Shown here: positions 1 to 14,712 of the stretch, one piece after another
How the letters are laid out: each line of letters opens with the position of its first letter
Numbering within the stretch: the first letter of the stretch is position 1
Origin: Xiphias gladius
Taxonomy: Eukaryota > Chordata > Actinopteri > Istiophoriformes > Xiphiidae
Length of the DNA: 64,000 bases
Reading direction: 5' to 3'
Assembly: GCF_016859285.1 (NCBI RefSeq)
Contig: NC_053407.1
Span: 19,092,699 to 19,156,698 of the forward strand
Made by a program: the position numbers and the translations under genes
Notes under the pieces: generated by a model
The model's input: the letters and a program-made list of their open reading frames with translations, nothing else
The model's database searches: none
What the model was told of the DNA's origin: nothing

Positions 1-722
1 ATGTGACACATGCCTGGTGTCGCCTATAATGGCACCATCATCTTTGCAGCACCTCTGACACTTAATGGGTAAATAATTTATAAAACCCAACAAGGTCTGG
101 ACATTCAGGGTGTAAGTGAGACTGTGAAAATGTTTTACTATCGTTACAAGGGGACAAAATCAAGCTTGGTATTTTTCTGATTCTGCCATACAACTGATGT
201 ACAGTATATATAGTAAAAACATTACACAACAGATAAAACAGATGCAGTTTTGTCCAGCACACTCATATTCTTATGCTGAATGTCTTGGAAAACTACTACA
301 TTTCCTGAATGTATCTTAGATATCCTTTGGCGTAGATCATTTTCAAATGTCAACAAATATAAAAGCTACATAAATTTCTTTGCCAACATTTTAGAATTAT
401 TCTGTTTCTTATCTACTGTATGCTAATGGTAAATACTCAGAGTGTCTGTGCAAAACAACCAGCAGCTTGCTCACAGTAAGATGCTCAATGAACAGCTTAG
501 CTTTTGTGTTGTAAGTAGGGCTGTATGAAACTGTCAAAATGACATACTGCAATACAAATAATGAATGTGTGATTACTGAATATTTTCCCTTTCAGGATAT
601 TTAAAGAGGCATGAACAGAATTAGCTCAGTTTGAATGTGTACAACTTCTATACTTTTTATCATTTTTTCAGAGCCTGGTCCATTCATGAAAATCAGTAGC
701 CTGTTGGAAATTTTATAAAACT

Positions 723-726
723 AAAA

Positions 727-792
<66 letters not shown>

Positions 793-793
793 T
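723..793. repeat. Compound A / AT / AC / AT microsatellite
   Basis: A run of A is followed by (AT)n to about 757, (AC)n to about 779 and (AT)n again to about 793. It is a simple compound repeat, with no coding content. Confidence 0.95.
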
Positions 794-3700
794 TAAACTG
801 TAAAGGCCCTGTTTCAAGAAAATGAAATCAACAAGTTGATTTTGAACTAATTTTCTTTAATGCTGTGATCTCAGTGGGATGTAAATGAATGTTATCTACT
901 TTTAGTTCTGATTGAATGAGTGATAAAGATAACATTTTGGTAAAATCTATTTCTCTTGATGTCTTTGATAAGGACTTTATACAGTATGCATTATCTTCAT
1001 CTGTCACTTAATCTATCAGTGTCTCTGCCATAATTTTCTTCCCCAGCTCTGCCTCTGAAAGTCTGAATTAACTAGTCAGATTGAAATGGATGACTTTCAT
1101 ATAAACCACAAGAAGGACCCAATACATTTACCAAGGACACTCTTCCCTGCCTTCTAACAGGCCAACTTGTTTTCCGATTTGTAAGTGCCCCTATCTCGCA
1201 TCAAACCCACATTAATAATGGATTGGAGTCATATATCACAACATGATTCCAAAACACTGCTTTAAGAGGCTAACGCATCTGCCTGCTTAGATATCATTCT
1301 ACTGGTGCAGTTTACTGGCTAATTACATACGTAGGTAACTGAAGTGTGCTAGATCTGTCATAAATGAAGAAAAACATTCAGAAATATGATCCTTCATTAA
1401 CTGTCTCATACAGTGGTACCTCTCGGCTTCGTCTTCCTCATGACAGAGTAGCCCCCACACCCTCTACATGTTTCACCTTTCTCCTCTTTTATAAGTGCTC
1501 TTCCCACTTTCACCTCCTGAGTGTCACACTGGGACAAATGACTGTTATATATTCCAGAAACCTGACCAAGCTGAATGAGCTTCTCCTGTTTAGTGGCCCC
1601 GGAGCTTTAGGATCTTCTAGCTACTTCACACAGTTACAAACAGCCCATTACTCACCAGTCCCACTATTGCCCTTGACTTTATTGACTGAAGTCCACGTGG
1701 TGGCTGTTGATACTCTGGAGGTAGACTAGTGTCCATCTCAGTAATGAGCTTGTGAGCTGTAAACTAAATCAGCCATGACTTACAATATTCCAGGTTCAGA
1801 GTCATTAATTGCCTATATATATATAGCTGACTTTATTTGCTGTAAGACGGGTTAGGGTGCGCTATATAACAGTGGCAGATTTACCTGTCAGAATTCATAT
1901 TAACTTTTAAAACAGTGAGTTTCTGAATTCAGACAGAGGCGAAAGCAGGCCTCTGGTTTCTGCTCAGCGATCGTCGAAATTTGACAAGTGTTGCTGACAG
2001 ATTTTATCAGCTGTATCTCGAGGAATTAAACTAACATTAGTCCCATGGGTTGGATGAAGATGCTGTCTCCAGCTGACTTTTTAATGTTTCATTTTAAAAA
2101 GAGAATTCTGTAAATGGCGTCTTAAATAAGCACTTAATGGCTACATACATGATAAAATGTTAAAAGACCTAGGCTAAAGCATCCAGGACCAGCTTCAACA
2201 TAATGGGTCAACACTACATAGGATGGATGTGCTAATCATCAGCTTTTCTTAACATAATCTGTAACACCACAAAATAATATAACCCACTGTAGTTAGTTAA
2301 TGATATGCTCCTCGGCCTTGGAAATAACACCTGGTTACTACTGTAGGTAGTTGGTTAGTTCCTTACAACTTTGCTCTTGAATTTTTAGTTTTGGAAAGGC
2401 TAAAAAAAAAAAAAGAAGGTACCAGCCTGCAAGCTCTTTAAATGCAGAGTGTCACTCTTCTTACAGCCACACGCACATCTGTTTAATATGTGGAAAAATC
2501 CAAAGCTTGACAGACCTGCCCTGTTTTTCCCCATTTCCTACTTACTGTACGGTTGCAGAGATCACATTTCTTCAATTATCTATCTTTTTCCAACAGTCAT
2601 CTTCTTTAATAGTCTTGTGTGTCGCCAAACATTTTGCCTGGCTCCTCTGACTTCCTACACCCCCTCAGTGTTCCTTTTCTGTAACCTTCTTCTCCTCCAC
2701 ACTTCACTTTAACTTCTAATTTATTGCATTATTCGCTTTACCATCTGTGTTGAAAATTGTGTTTTAGTTACTGCCTTTCTAAAGTGGGTACATGCACATG
2801 TGCTCAAAAATGCAAACACACACACTAATACACACATATTCTTCCACTTGACACAGCTTAAGCGCAGTGACATGAGTGGGAACACATGCGCTTTACGGAT
2901 GTGAAGAAACCAAGAAAGTGCAGAGAGAACAGTGCAGGAAAAAGCAGAGTGGGAGTGAGGGAAGAGGGACTCAACTCTAATGCTATTGAGGAGCAATTTG
3001 TGAAGCTTGTGCATATGCATACAGGCCTACAGTCCCCGTCTGCCCACATCATCAGCTCACTGCTGGTGACATCAACCAAGACAAAGAGGTCTCGGATGCT
3101 CCAGATGTATTATGTGGGTGGCATTATAAAATCTAATTCAAGTCAAAGTCAATTGTATTTGCCTAAGGATACAGGGCAGAGTTGTATGGATTCATGGTAT
3201 GTGTGTTTGTGTATGTGTGTGTGTATATGCTTTTGTATCTATGTCTAATTTCTACTGCCCCTCTTCACATAAAAATATTAGGCGAAATATTCTCACTCCC
3301 TTCACAAATGAGAAACAATTATTGAGGGTGTAATTAAAGTATTGGAAGGACAAGTGCAACTTTAATTGAGTGACAGCTAAATGACAGTCAAATGACGGTG
3401 AAGCTGCCTGGTCCCAGCCTCTCCGTTATGGTTTCTATAAAATCTCATCAAACACCACGCAACTACACAATGTGCTTAGCTTAAAAAGTTGACATGATCA
3501 CTCTGACCAGAACAGACACACATCTACTGAGCAAAGCTCATGTGAAAAAGCCAGACGGACATTTGTCATAAATGAATTAATTTAGATTCATGACTACCTG
3601 GAGGCCTCTACCTTTGCCTTCTTCATTCAATTTAAAGACTCCCTGTACAAAGCACTTTATTACCTGTCTGGACAGACCAGGCAGTAAAAACCCAGGACAC

Positions 3701-6049
3701 TGCAAACCTTAGCCTCTAGCTAGAGGTTAGAGTATTGACTCTGTCACAACCCAGCCAAAGTCGTATCCCTTTAGACTCCATAAAAAAGCCACTAAATGAC
3801 AGAACTCACATGACCTGATGCTAGCCGTGTGTATCTATATGTCTGCGCATGTATGTCTTTGTCTTTCTGCAAGTGGCACACACTTTCCCTGGGGTCAAAG
3901 CCTCACACCGACGAACTTGTACCCTCGGCGGGTGTGATGACTGATTACTCTGCCTCGCCTGTGACCACAACCCTCTCACAACTGGTGTCAGGAGTGCTGA
4001 TGAGGGGAGGATGTGCAAGTGCACAACAGGTACGTGAGGGACGGCTAAAGGTTACTTTGGACGAAATAATGGGTCTGATGTTGTCTTTTTATGCGCAACA
4101 GGCTGCCAAACTTCAATTTACACTGTCATAAGAGAGCAGATGGAGAACAGAATAACTCTACAACAGAGTGCTTTATATTTGTTCAGTGACTTCCGCTCCC
4201 ATCAGATGGAAAAGAGAATCCTGTCTCGCCAGTGACCATCTTTCTACCCAGGTGACCTTTCCCATCAGCGGCTGTGCATTAACGGTAAAGCTCTACTATG
4301 ATCGAAGTGATCTGTCCTCTTCAGTGCTGTGGACTGAGCAGAGGCCCCTGGGACAGCACTGTATTGGCTCTGTGTCAGGAGGAGATTTAAATACCCCTCT
4401 GCTTTTAGACTCCAGCTGGACAGACACCACCGAAAAAAACCCTCATTAGCATCAGCCAATATCAATGGAAGGACAAATTAAAGTAATGAAATACGACCTA
4501 TAACATCCACTGTACGTTCCTCTGACTCAAAAGCCGGTTTCTTCCAAAAAAGAAACACATTTAATAATTAATGATAAAATTTAATATTCAGCATGTTTGC
4601 CAGAATAGAATTTTACTTTTTGCAGACAGCTCTATATAAACATAATTTGCTCTTCATAAGCAACTGTAGGGTCATCTTGGACTGGCCTTCAGCACTGCTG
4701 TCTGTTGCTTGACTGCCCATTGATGTGTTTGCTTGTACAACTGTCAACAATTTACAGCTGGGTGGTACCCAGCAGACTGGGACTTATTGACGATAACATG
4801 CAGCTGCTTGCTCGCAGCAGGATACAATCGAGGACTCGTGGGAAATATAGTTTCCCACAACTACTGGTCCTCGTGGCTTTCACTTCTGCTGGGAGCAGCC
4901 TGTAATTTTCCTTGCACATTAACTCAATTACACAGCACCTGAGGACATTTTAGCCTTGCTCCATACTGTAATAGCTTGTCTTAATTCTTACTCACAAGCA
5001 TATAAATAGTAACCGTCATGGAGACATGAGCTTGACACTCACACGAAGGGGCTGTTGCTGCAGTCAATATCACCTCGGACTCCGGGAGTGCTCATAATAC
5101 CTGGAGTACCGTGCAGTATGTCACTGTTTGTCACGTCGACCAATACGACAAAGTTTTCCATCTGCCTGGCAGAGCAGCAAGATTACACCGATACACATAC
5201 ATACACACATATACATATACACATTTGGCTAACTATTGCAGGCGTACCTGAGGGGGGAAGATGTTACACAGGGAGTGTGAGTTCAGGCTGGAGGGGAATT
5301 AAGAGCAAGAAAGAGAAGAGAATTTAAGTTATTACGGGAAATCAACTTTGATGTCTCTTTGGCATGGTAATATTGAGCAACACTGTATATCTACTACAAA
5401 TACATGATTAAATGTGGAAAGCGGTGGTGTATTGTTTTCCATCTCTTTTCCAATTTACTTGTTGCCCTCTTGAGAGCTCAGAGTACTGTATTCACTGGGC
5501 TTTGCCTGACCTGGGTACAGGCAAACTAAGATGTCACAAACAATCCAATTATTTATTGTCACTGGATTGAAAAACAAAGAGGCAGAACTAACCTGAATCC
5601 GTAGTTGATTTATCAACTCTTTAAGTGAGCTATAACTCTCGTCATTGGTAATGGGCCAGATGGAGTAGGCGAAGAATAAAGGATGCTGTTGAGGCAGCCT
5701 CTCAGCCCCGTGCGCCTATGAGGTCTGTTAAATTACTAAAAGGACAAACAGGGCAGTTGTGTGATTTGTATGCAACCTGACCTTTAAGCCAATTGAGGGG
5801 CTCTCGAGAAAGCAAAGCTATCCAGGAACATTCTCCAAACAGAGGCTCCTGTTAGATCAGTATCTCATTCATATTTGGCTGAATTGAACAGAGGTTTTTT
5901 GAGATCCTATTTTCTGGCTCCTTCTAAAAAAGAACTCACTTCAGCTCTGATAAGTTCAGATTAGTTTGGTTAGGACTGAGTTCAGTTTGGTGAGGAAATC
6001 TCCCAGGACCTTTTTTATCCATGCTAGCGGCACACTAGAGCCATGCTGC

Positions 6050-6430
6050 AAGCATGCCAGTCAGTCAGTCCCTCACTTTGCTTCAGACTGATATATCTTA
6101 ACAACTATTGAGTGAATTGCTGTGAAATATGGTCAAGATATTCATGTTCCCCTCAGGATGAATTGTAATAACTTTGGTGATCCCTTAACTTTCATCTTGC
6201 GCCAAGTTCAGGACAAAATTTTAATTTTTGGTTTATGACCAAACACCTGCAAAAATGATGACATTTGCGTCAGCCTCAGCTGTGCTTTGTGACATTTACA
6301 AAACATTAGCATGCTAACATGCTAAACTGTAGGTGCACGTGATAAACATCATACCTGTTACAAATCAACGGGTTAACATTGTCATTAGCATTTTGCTGGC
6401 CGCAATGCTCTGCCTGAGTACAGCCTCACA
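6050..6430 (+). repeat. Dispersed teleost repeat, family R1, copy A
   Basis: Non-coding dispersed element. Its order is: 'atatcttaacaactattgag', 'tgttcccctcaggatgaa', 'ggtttatgaccaaa', then a tail with 'ttagcatgctaacatgctaa'. The same blocks occur in the same order in reverse orientation at 16.4-16.7 kb, and its first part recurs at 63.6-64.0 kb. I recognise the type as a common fish repeat but cannot assign a transposon class. Edges are approximate. Confidence 0.75.
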
Positions 6431-9400
6431 GTGCTGCTAAAGTGGCTGTAGATTCTCATTAAAAACACATGTTCAAAACACTATATTCCAGGCAGTGTTG
6501 CATAAAAAATGTGCGCAATTAAGTCCGAAAAGTAAAATAATTATTGGATCAAGCACTCAAGAGCTTTGTGGACATTTTGTGATTGAACACACCACTTCTA
6601 TTTGAAAATCAATGGCTATTCACAAGTTAATTGAAGGGTTATGTGCTACACCCTGACATTTATCTAATGGAAATGTGTAAAGTGGTTGGCACTATACCAT
6701 TTCAAAACACTAAATGATGCACAGATGAAATGTAAGGTTCAGGGGGGAGTATGTGTGTGTGGGGGTATGTGTCCATGCCTATTTGTGTAATTGTTAGAAC
6801 ATGGCTCAGCTGTGCTTAGCCTATGGATGCAGGGTGATTCACCAGGCTGTTCTGGAGGATTCCTGTGTGGGCTGACAGTCATGGAGAATGGGACCTGAGA
6901 CTAGGTAGAATGAGGAAGAGTAATGGGAGGGCACACAGAGTACGAAAGATTTGTGCATCCCATTTGGACCCCGTACCCTTGTCTCCAATGACTGAAATAA
7001 TAAGTGCCACATCCACAGCATTCCTGGGTGATGTATGGTTGAACGGTTGAGTGGTCATAAACAGACGAAGTAAAAATATGTATGGGGAGGGGTCTGAAGT
7101 GTCATTCCTGCCTGCGTTCAGACCTTTGCTCAAAAAGCAGCACCCAAAATAGGATTACTCCAGAGCAAGTACAAAAATCATATACAGAGGACTGCCAGCG
7201 TGCCCTTCCTCAAGGCTGTTCTAGTTGGGGGCTGGAGGCTGGGGAGGGGGAGAGGAGAGGAGAGGAGACCACACGTATGGCTGGCTGTGGTCGTGCACCC
7301 TGGCTGGACGAAGACAGTGAATGAGCATAGACACGCAGGCCTAGAGATGCTCAGGGCTTTTCATGAGCCTGCTTTCCACTGCAAAGCCAAAAAGAACTAG
7401 GCAGTACTAGGTAGGTCATTACTCATATCACTACTTTCTCCTCTAAAACAACTGTGGATCTTTGTGGACTTTGTTAGTAACTAATGACCGCCAAGTGGGT
7501 TATGATTTGATAAGAACAAATAGTATTTTATACAACTTATTATCATTAACTTTTCCAGTTGGTCAAGGTTGTAAAAAATCCGAGAACAGCCCTTTCACGT
7601 GATTCATACCCTGTTCAGACCAAATGTTTCCAAAATGTGTCTAGATTCAGCTTCAAATCACACTTGGCATCAGAATGTGTCTAAAAGTGATTACATTGCT
7701 TCCTGGCTCACATTTGATTTTGACTGTGGGAACTGCAACCGCTGCTCAGCACATTTGTGCTCAGCCACAGAGCTACTGTAAAGACAAGAACTGCTATTTG
7801 GTACCTCTGCTCATGAATCGACTTCAAAACACTGTCCATGCTGTTTGCTACAAACAAACAACTTGTCGTGCTATATGCATGTTTTACAAAGTTGAAGACC
7901 CCACGGCCCTTGCATGCAGTCAGGGAGGCACTTGCTTTCACACTACACTGAATATGCAGTCACATGCATCACTGACCACCGCTGAATGCTGTTGGAGTGA
8001 TTCAATCCCAGGAGCTCCTCAAAGCTGTTTGGGTTAAATTACACCTGTTTTAAGAGCTGCTCACTGGTGATCAGATCACCCGAGATACATTTTGGCTCTA
8101 AATGCCAACAAAGTCTAAGTAAGGAGGATTAGTCATAACAAGCATTTGCAAATGAAAACCATGCAGGTGGAGGCATGTATGTCTTAATTAAACATTCATG
8201 CCTCCATTCCCAAATCGGACTGCAAAGCAACATTCAACAGGTTAAGCATTGAGTGCATAAGACAGAAACCGATATTATAACTTAACCTCCAACAGCAATG
8301 CCTCAAACCATTGAAACAGCACACAAAAAAGGCTGCATGCAATGGATTTTCCTGCCCCATAACTGTACGCAGCAAAAACTTAGGTCAGCACTATAAAGAT
8401 GTTTATACGCTCCGATATAACCAGACACTCAGACATATTAAAACTGGTAAGAGGTTATTCTTTTGGTATTGTGATCTTTCCACCTCAAAGATCATGTACT
8501 TTGAAGAGGAAATGTTGTTCTACTAGAATATTACCACATAATCTGATTGAAATGAAACAATAACATCAGAAAATGAGAATAAACACCATTTTATGGCACT
8601 ATTTAGTTACAATTAAACTTAATTAATGGTAAGAAATCCTGGTTTCCTTGTGGAAACAGGGATATATTTCCATAAGGTTATGATTTTAAGATCGGGGGAA
8701 AAGCTTCAGCCTTAATTCCACTGTCTCCGTGGCTCTGTGCCCTTCATCCCTCCATTCATTTCTTAGTTTTTTTTTCTTTACTCTTCTATCTAAACCTCCC
8801 AGACTCCAAATACCTTGGCTTGTGATCTCTAGTTAGATGCTACTCTAACAGGAGGTATTTTATGCTCCACGTCCAGCCCGTCAAATCTGTCTGGAGCACA
8901 TTACACAAAGTGCTGCTGCAAACAGTGGGTAATAAACAGAGAGAGGCGGAGGAGAGCATGCTGTGTTTAGAAGTAGAAGAAGAGGAAAATGGAGCAGCCA
9001 AAAGGACACAAGAACCATTTTCACTGAACTTCCCGAAGCGATTCCCAGCTCACCACACACTACACACTCACGTCCTCTACCAACCATCCTCTGCTCCTCT
9101 GCTATTCTAATTCTGTCCCAGTCCTACAAGTTTTAAAAATTCAAAGGTAATCTCAAGTAACACTGACCAGCGGTTTATGAGATGCAAATATGACACAGAA
9201 TTAAATATTTAATAAAAATAGCCTATTACATTATATTAATATTTCAGAGGAGTAAAGGAGAGGGGCTGAATGTGGCCCAGGGATTTGGACTGAAACAGAG
9301 GTGTGTGCAAAATCTGTCTGCGCAGAATGGTAATATTCCCACTGTTAATAGACCATGGCTCATCATTTTTTACACCGTAGATACCAACATGTAACACAAC

Positions 9401-12400
9401 ACAAGGGACCGATGGTAAATACCATACATACATCACATCTGCCACTGTGTTTACACTGCAGGTAAAATCTTAAACAGCATAAAGCACTATAGATCCATGT
9501 ATATGCTCTGCTATACAACCTTGGGCGATTCATGTTTTATACATGACCCTTTCTTGGTATGTCTCATGTCCATATATATCCTGCGTGAACAGTCCTTAAT
9601 GAGGTTTATCAGGCACTTTATGAAGGAGGAAGACTGTAGGAAGAAGCTGGGAGCCACATGCCTGTCAATCCTCAGCCATGTCCGATGTGCAGTCATTGTG
9701 TGTTTGCCTCAGAGTCAGAGCCTTACCAGTGGGGGATCTCGGAGTGCAGCGATCATCAAATATTAACTGGAATTTTTAAGTAATGCTACTTTTAAAACAA
9801 TCCTAATTATGAACACTCTCCCTATCCGACGTCACTTTCTCACAGCTGTCTTCATGCACCCATTTTACCTCCTCTAGCTACATGCTTAAAGCCCTCTTCT
9901 TCCCTATTTCCTGCGTTTGCTCGTTTCTCCCACTTTGTCCTCACCTCCTCCCTCTGTTGCTCTATAATTAAGCGGTGGGTTTTAGAGGGGAATAGACTCA
10001 GAGACAAGGGAGGAACACATATATCCCAGGCAAAGATGGTGTGAGAGGCAGATACCCTGACGTCCTATGCATACATCTACGATAGCTCAATTGACAAGTG
10101 AAGACCTCCATCATCTCATTATGAATGTGCTGACCGTCTCTGGTGGGAAAACAATTCACTGTCCTTATCAAGTGGATAATAACGTATAAGACAACATAAT
10201 TTAGCACAATCAGTCTCCTATAACAGATTCTAAACATTACCACACTGGATGATAGCATTACAATTATCTTATAGTGGTTTTTGGCATTCAAGCTTCTTGT
10301 TTTGATTATGTAATCAACATGCTTATTTTGGTGGTGAGTGAGCTGAGCTGAATCAGAGTGCATTCTGGGAGCTCTGTGTATGACCTGCGTATTTGTTTTT
10401 CCGGGCTGTGCAGCAGAATCCTGCCTGTACCTAAATATCCCGAGTCCATGGAACACTCCACAGGACTGGAAAGTCAAGATTTCTCTGTTTACTTGTGTAA
10501 ATGCATGTCTGGCGGCATCTGAGTGTGTGCCAACTCTGTCAGCAAATAGACTCCAAGAGTGAGTGACCAATTGAAATATTATCCAATGTCAAGACTATTG
10601 GAGTGTATAATTCTTCATCTTTTATGACTCATTAAGGGTATCAGTGGCCCCTCCCAAGCATGAGAGCCATAATCACCAAGAAGGGTCTCAGGGCGGTTGG
10701 CATTAATCAATGAATGTTGCGCACATGAAATATGATCTGTGGATGTAGAAAAGCGCTGCTGTTCATTGGCGTGAGAGTGAAGAGAGCGAGAACGAGAGAG
10801 AGAAATTTCTACAGCATGTCAGATGTGTGGACCAGTGGCACAAAAGGCACATTTCAGCTTTGTAGCCCAGCCCGATCAGAAATGTACTGCTTGGGCGAAT
10901 CAGCCCAATCTGGTGTGCCTCAGCTCTACTGAGTCTTGAGCTGAGCTCTCTCAGCTCAGTCCCAAGCATGCACAATTGCTTGCATCCAATTCATTCTGCT
11001 CCTCTAGCTGCACCAATTCACACTGCTGCCAAGGCAAAAGTAGGATGATAAGCCTGCGACCGCAAAACGTTCGATGGCTGGTGGCGAATCAAGAGGGGCA
11101 ACGCAGACAGTAATCCAGATCATATTTGTAGATGGAGTGGGAGGGAGAGAGAACAATAACAAGAGTCTCCCAGTTGTTATCAGTAATTTGATCTTTTTGT
11201 GTTCACAACAGGTACTCAGTTACAGTGGGAATGGGGTCAGCATTGCTTTTCTTAAGCCAAATATTCAGCTGATGAATCCCATAGCTCACCCCCAACCCCT
11301 CACTCCGAGGTTTTCCATTAACCAATCAGTCATGTGAATCCATATTTGGATTTAGAGATGTGGGCCTGTGTATTACTTTTGTCTGTGTCAGGTTTTCCCA
11401 CATCATCTGTCTGTCCTGCCTAGGCTCATTACTCCCTGTCCTGCCTGCTCCTCCTCCTGTTCCTCCTCCTCCTCTACCCTGTGCTCCCTCCATCCCGTTC
11501 TCCACAAGTAGCTCTAGTGGGGCACCAAAAGCCTGAAAGATTCTAATTTCAAAAGGCCTTATTTGCTCAAATGGCTAGATACACCTAAAGCAGATGTGAA
11601 ACATAATAACTGTGTAAATGTGTCCACTCAAATGTTACCATTTTCAATTTACCAAAAGAAAAAACATGGAGACGTACTGAGAGCAGCTGCTGGAAATCTA
11701 TCTTTCTATTATTGTCAATGCATTTCTAGTAAAAGGATGAGTGTGAAAACAGTTTGTGTGAACTCGCCCCACACACGGAGACGCACACGATCAATCTGTT
11801 GAATCCTAGTCATGACCCAGCCTCCCTCTGTTCAGTCCTGCAGAACAATAGCTCTCTCTTCTTCGTCATCCACAGTATCTATGCATTTTAGAGTAATGCA
11901 AGAACACACAGAGTGCTCACAGCCATATCTGGCAATTTAACCTCCTGCTGTCACAAGCTACCTTCCCGGCTCAAGCACAGGGGATACAGACCTGTATGGC
12001 TAATCCATCAGGTATTGCAGCTACAGTTATGGAAGAGTGAACTTAATCCAGGGAGAGGGCCTACCTATACAGCTAGCTAGATAAGGCGAATGGAGGAAAA
12101 ATATCCCTTACCCTGCTGGTCACCACTGAAGCAGGGTAATAGGGAGATGAGACGGAGGGAGGAAGGAGGAACGAGGGAGAAACACTCAGGCAGCCAAGCT
12201 GAGGAGATGGCGCTCATACAGCCCAATCTGTCAGTCTGACTACCTTGCCAGATACAGGGTGGCTCACACAAAATCACATACTTTTTTGCTAAATACCAAG
12301 ACATAGCGCGGCTACACACACCAATTAATGCTGGAGCACACACAGCAAGTTGTGGAACATGCTGTACTGAACCAAACAGCATGATACGTCTCCTGTATAA

Positions 12401-12708
12401 ACACTCCCTTTTTAGGAATATAGAAAAATAACTGCACTTTTCAGTTTTTTACCTGTCTTCCTTTAAAAAAAAATAGCTTCTGCACACTTTCAACACATTA
12501 GGTAAATTTATTGAGCAGCGTTTTGGTGACCTTGGATTAACTAGAATGTATCTGTTCAATAATTTACCATGCATTTTGGAAGTGTGTGGGAGCTGTATAC
12601 CTTTTTTGCTTGACCATATTTTTTTTTTTTACTATTAAAAGATTTTTTTATTTGAACTAGCACTATCTGACTGCATGGCTTAGAGCAGATTCCTCTCAGT
12701 TAAAGTGA

Positions 12709-12890
12709 GGGGTCGCGACACCCTTGTGGATGAGTGGTTAAGATGCCAAAAGACACAGTATGCCAGGAGCGTCCCTGGTTTGATTCCAGCTGGGTTCTTC
12801 TGTTGCATGTCATTCCCCTGTCTCTCTCCCCTAGTTTCTCTTCCTTTCTCTAGTCTTTCAGCTGTCCAATATTATAATAAAAAAGTTAAG
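12709..12890 (+). mobile_element. tRNA-derived SINE
   Basis: The 5' part looks like a decayed tRNA promoter. An A-box-like TGGATGAGTGG lies at 12727-12737 and a B-box-like GGTTTGATTCC at 12777-12787, about 50 bp apart. It is followed by a body with 'gcatgtcattcccctgtctc' and an A/T-rich tail near 12870-12890. This body is typical of abundant teleost tRNA-derived SINEs. The head is too diverged, and lacks a foldable anticodon arm, to be a working tRNA gene. Confidence 0.8.
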
Positions 12891-14712
12891 GGTCATTTAT
12901 ACACTAGCTCCATCGGTTCTGTTTAAGATGAATAAAATTACCATTATTACAAAAGCTATTACTCTTCATCTGTGTAAAATCATGGTGTTGAAAGATTAAT
13001 TACACTTTGAAATGGTAATGATGTCTGTCAACAGGATAATTTGCCAAGAATTCACTGGGAGACTTCAACTGAATGTAATTGTGTGACAACTGGAGGTTTA
13101 GTGTGTGGATTAGTGGTGGTGATTGCGTTTTAGGATGACAGAGGGGAAAAAGGACATTAGTAAAATAAAATCACATCAATGGAGCATGAATACATTAAGA
13201 CAGAGGTTATCTAAAACAGTAAGAGATGTAAGTGACCTCAAGGGGCCACCAGCAGGGCAAACTCCTGACCTCCTGCAAACAAAGTCATCATACGTTATCA
13301 CGCCTCCACACACCATTGCTCCAGAGAGATAATGTCAAAGAGCGCCCGAGCCACCTCAGATCTTTCACATCAGCAACTTGGTGCTCCAAAACACTATAGC
13401 AACTGCTCACACTCGTAATCTCTCCTGGGTGTGAGATGCAAACAGGGCTAATATGTTTGAAGAGACAGCAGTGATCACATTTCCAAGCGACTCCCTGCAT
13501 CCTGCTAGGATAACCGAATAATGGATGTTCTCAGCAAAACCACAATCCCGCTTTCAATACACTTGATCCTAAGATGACAAGCACCGGGCTATCCATTATG
13601 TAATAGTCTCCCTTTCCCCACCACTGATCAAAACTAAAGCAAGTTCTCTGGATGGGATTAACGGTGTCTTCCTCGTGCTTCTTTGCTTTCAGAACACTGA
13701 AAAAGGTGGTAGGATGTACTTGCAGAGCTATTGCTTTTAATTTTCAAAACCCATGCGCTTAACAAACTGCATCGTGGCATCTACTGACAGTAGGAGCTGC
13801 AACTAGACAGCAGCGGTCATCGAGTGGTGAGGGGGGAAAAAGCAACAGAGAGAATAAGAGAAAGAGACTGCGAAGAGAACATGGATCAACACGACAAGAC
13901 GGGATGGTCATGAAACAGCATACATGGAAGCATTTACTGTACATGCAGAACGTCATGACACAGTAGTAGCATACAAATTACAAATGTACCACCCACTGCC
14001 TCTGCGTTTAAGTCAAACATGTTCAAAGTTACACATTTACTAAGCCATTCCTTTCATAAACACAGAACTGAAGAGAATATTAGGCAGTGAGTGCCGTGAA
14101 GCCATATTACAGGCTCTTTCATCTCTGGCTTCCTCTGTTCCCTCCTCTACTTCCTTTCTTTATCCCTCCCCCATAAAATCCCCCATCCCGGACTAAACCA
14201 ATCCGCTGTCACCAACTCTTCCTTCTTTACCATGTGGGCCTCCCATCCCCACTGTTTTTCCCTTCACACATACACACATAGACATACAGTATACATGCAG
14301 GGCCTCCTCTCCTCTGTGTGACCTTGACTGGCTAGTACTCCAGGGCTTGTTCTTTGCTTCTCCCTCTCCCTCTCTTGCTCTCTCCATCTTTTCACGCTCG
14401 CCTCTACTCTATCGTATGCCTCTCTACATCTCGCTTTCTATCACTCGTCCCTCAGCTGATGTTAACCGGCATGGCCCTTTTTCTCCTCCTCCCCAAGACA
14501 CAGAAGAGAAAGGGACAGAAGATGGCAGAGAAAGGAGAAATGAAAGACCTCATCCTCCTCTGCAATCCAGTAGGCTGAGAGAGTCCACCATAAAAAATAA
14601 CTCCAGCTCTACAGAGGTATCAACAAGTCTGCTATATGGATCTTATTTCTTATCATATACACATATTAGACAAACAGGACTTCCATCACTTATTCAATAT
14701 GTGGTCAAATAA

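Noticed and set aside
7675..8037. Cys-rich 120-codon plus-strand frame
   Set aside because: Cysteines are irregularly placed, there is no signal peptide pattern or splice context, and overlapping frames on the other strand are equally open.
9998..10570. 190-codon minus-strand open frame in the gene-poor region
   Set aside because: Starts at TTG, shows no domain, no conserved-looking motif and no splice context. It is compatible with chance in AT-rich DNA.
12709..12795. Possible tRNA gene
   Set aside because: A- and B-box-like sequences are present, but no proper anticodon or acceptor stem, and a SINE body and tail follow.
13246..13259. CTCF-like CCACCAGCAGGGCA
   Set aside because: Several mismatches to the core in either alignment; not strong enough to list.
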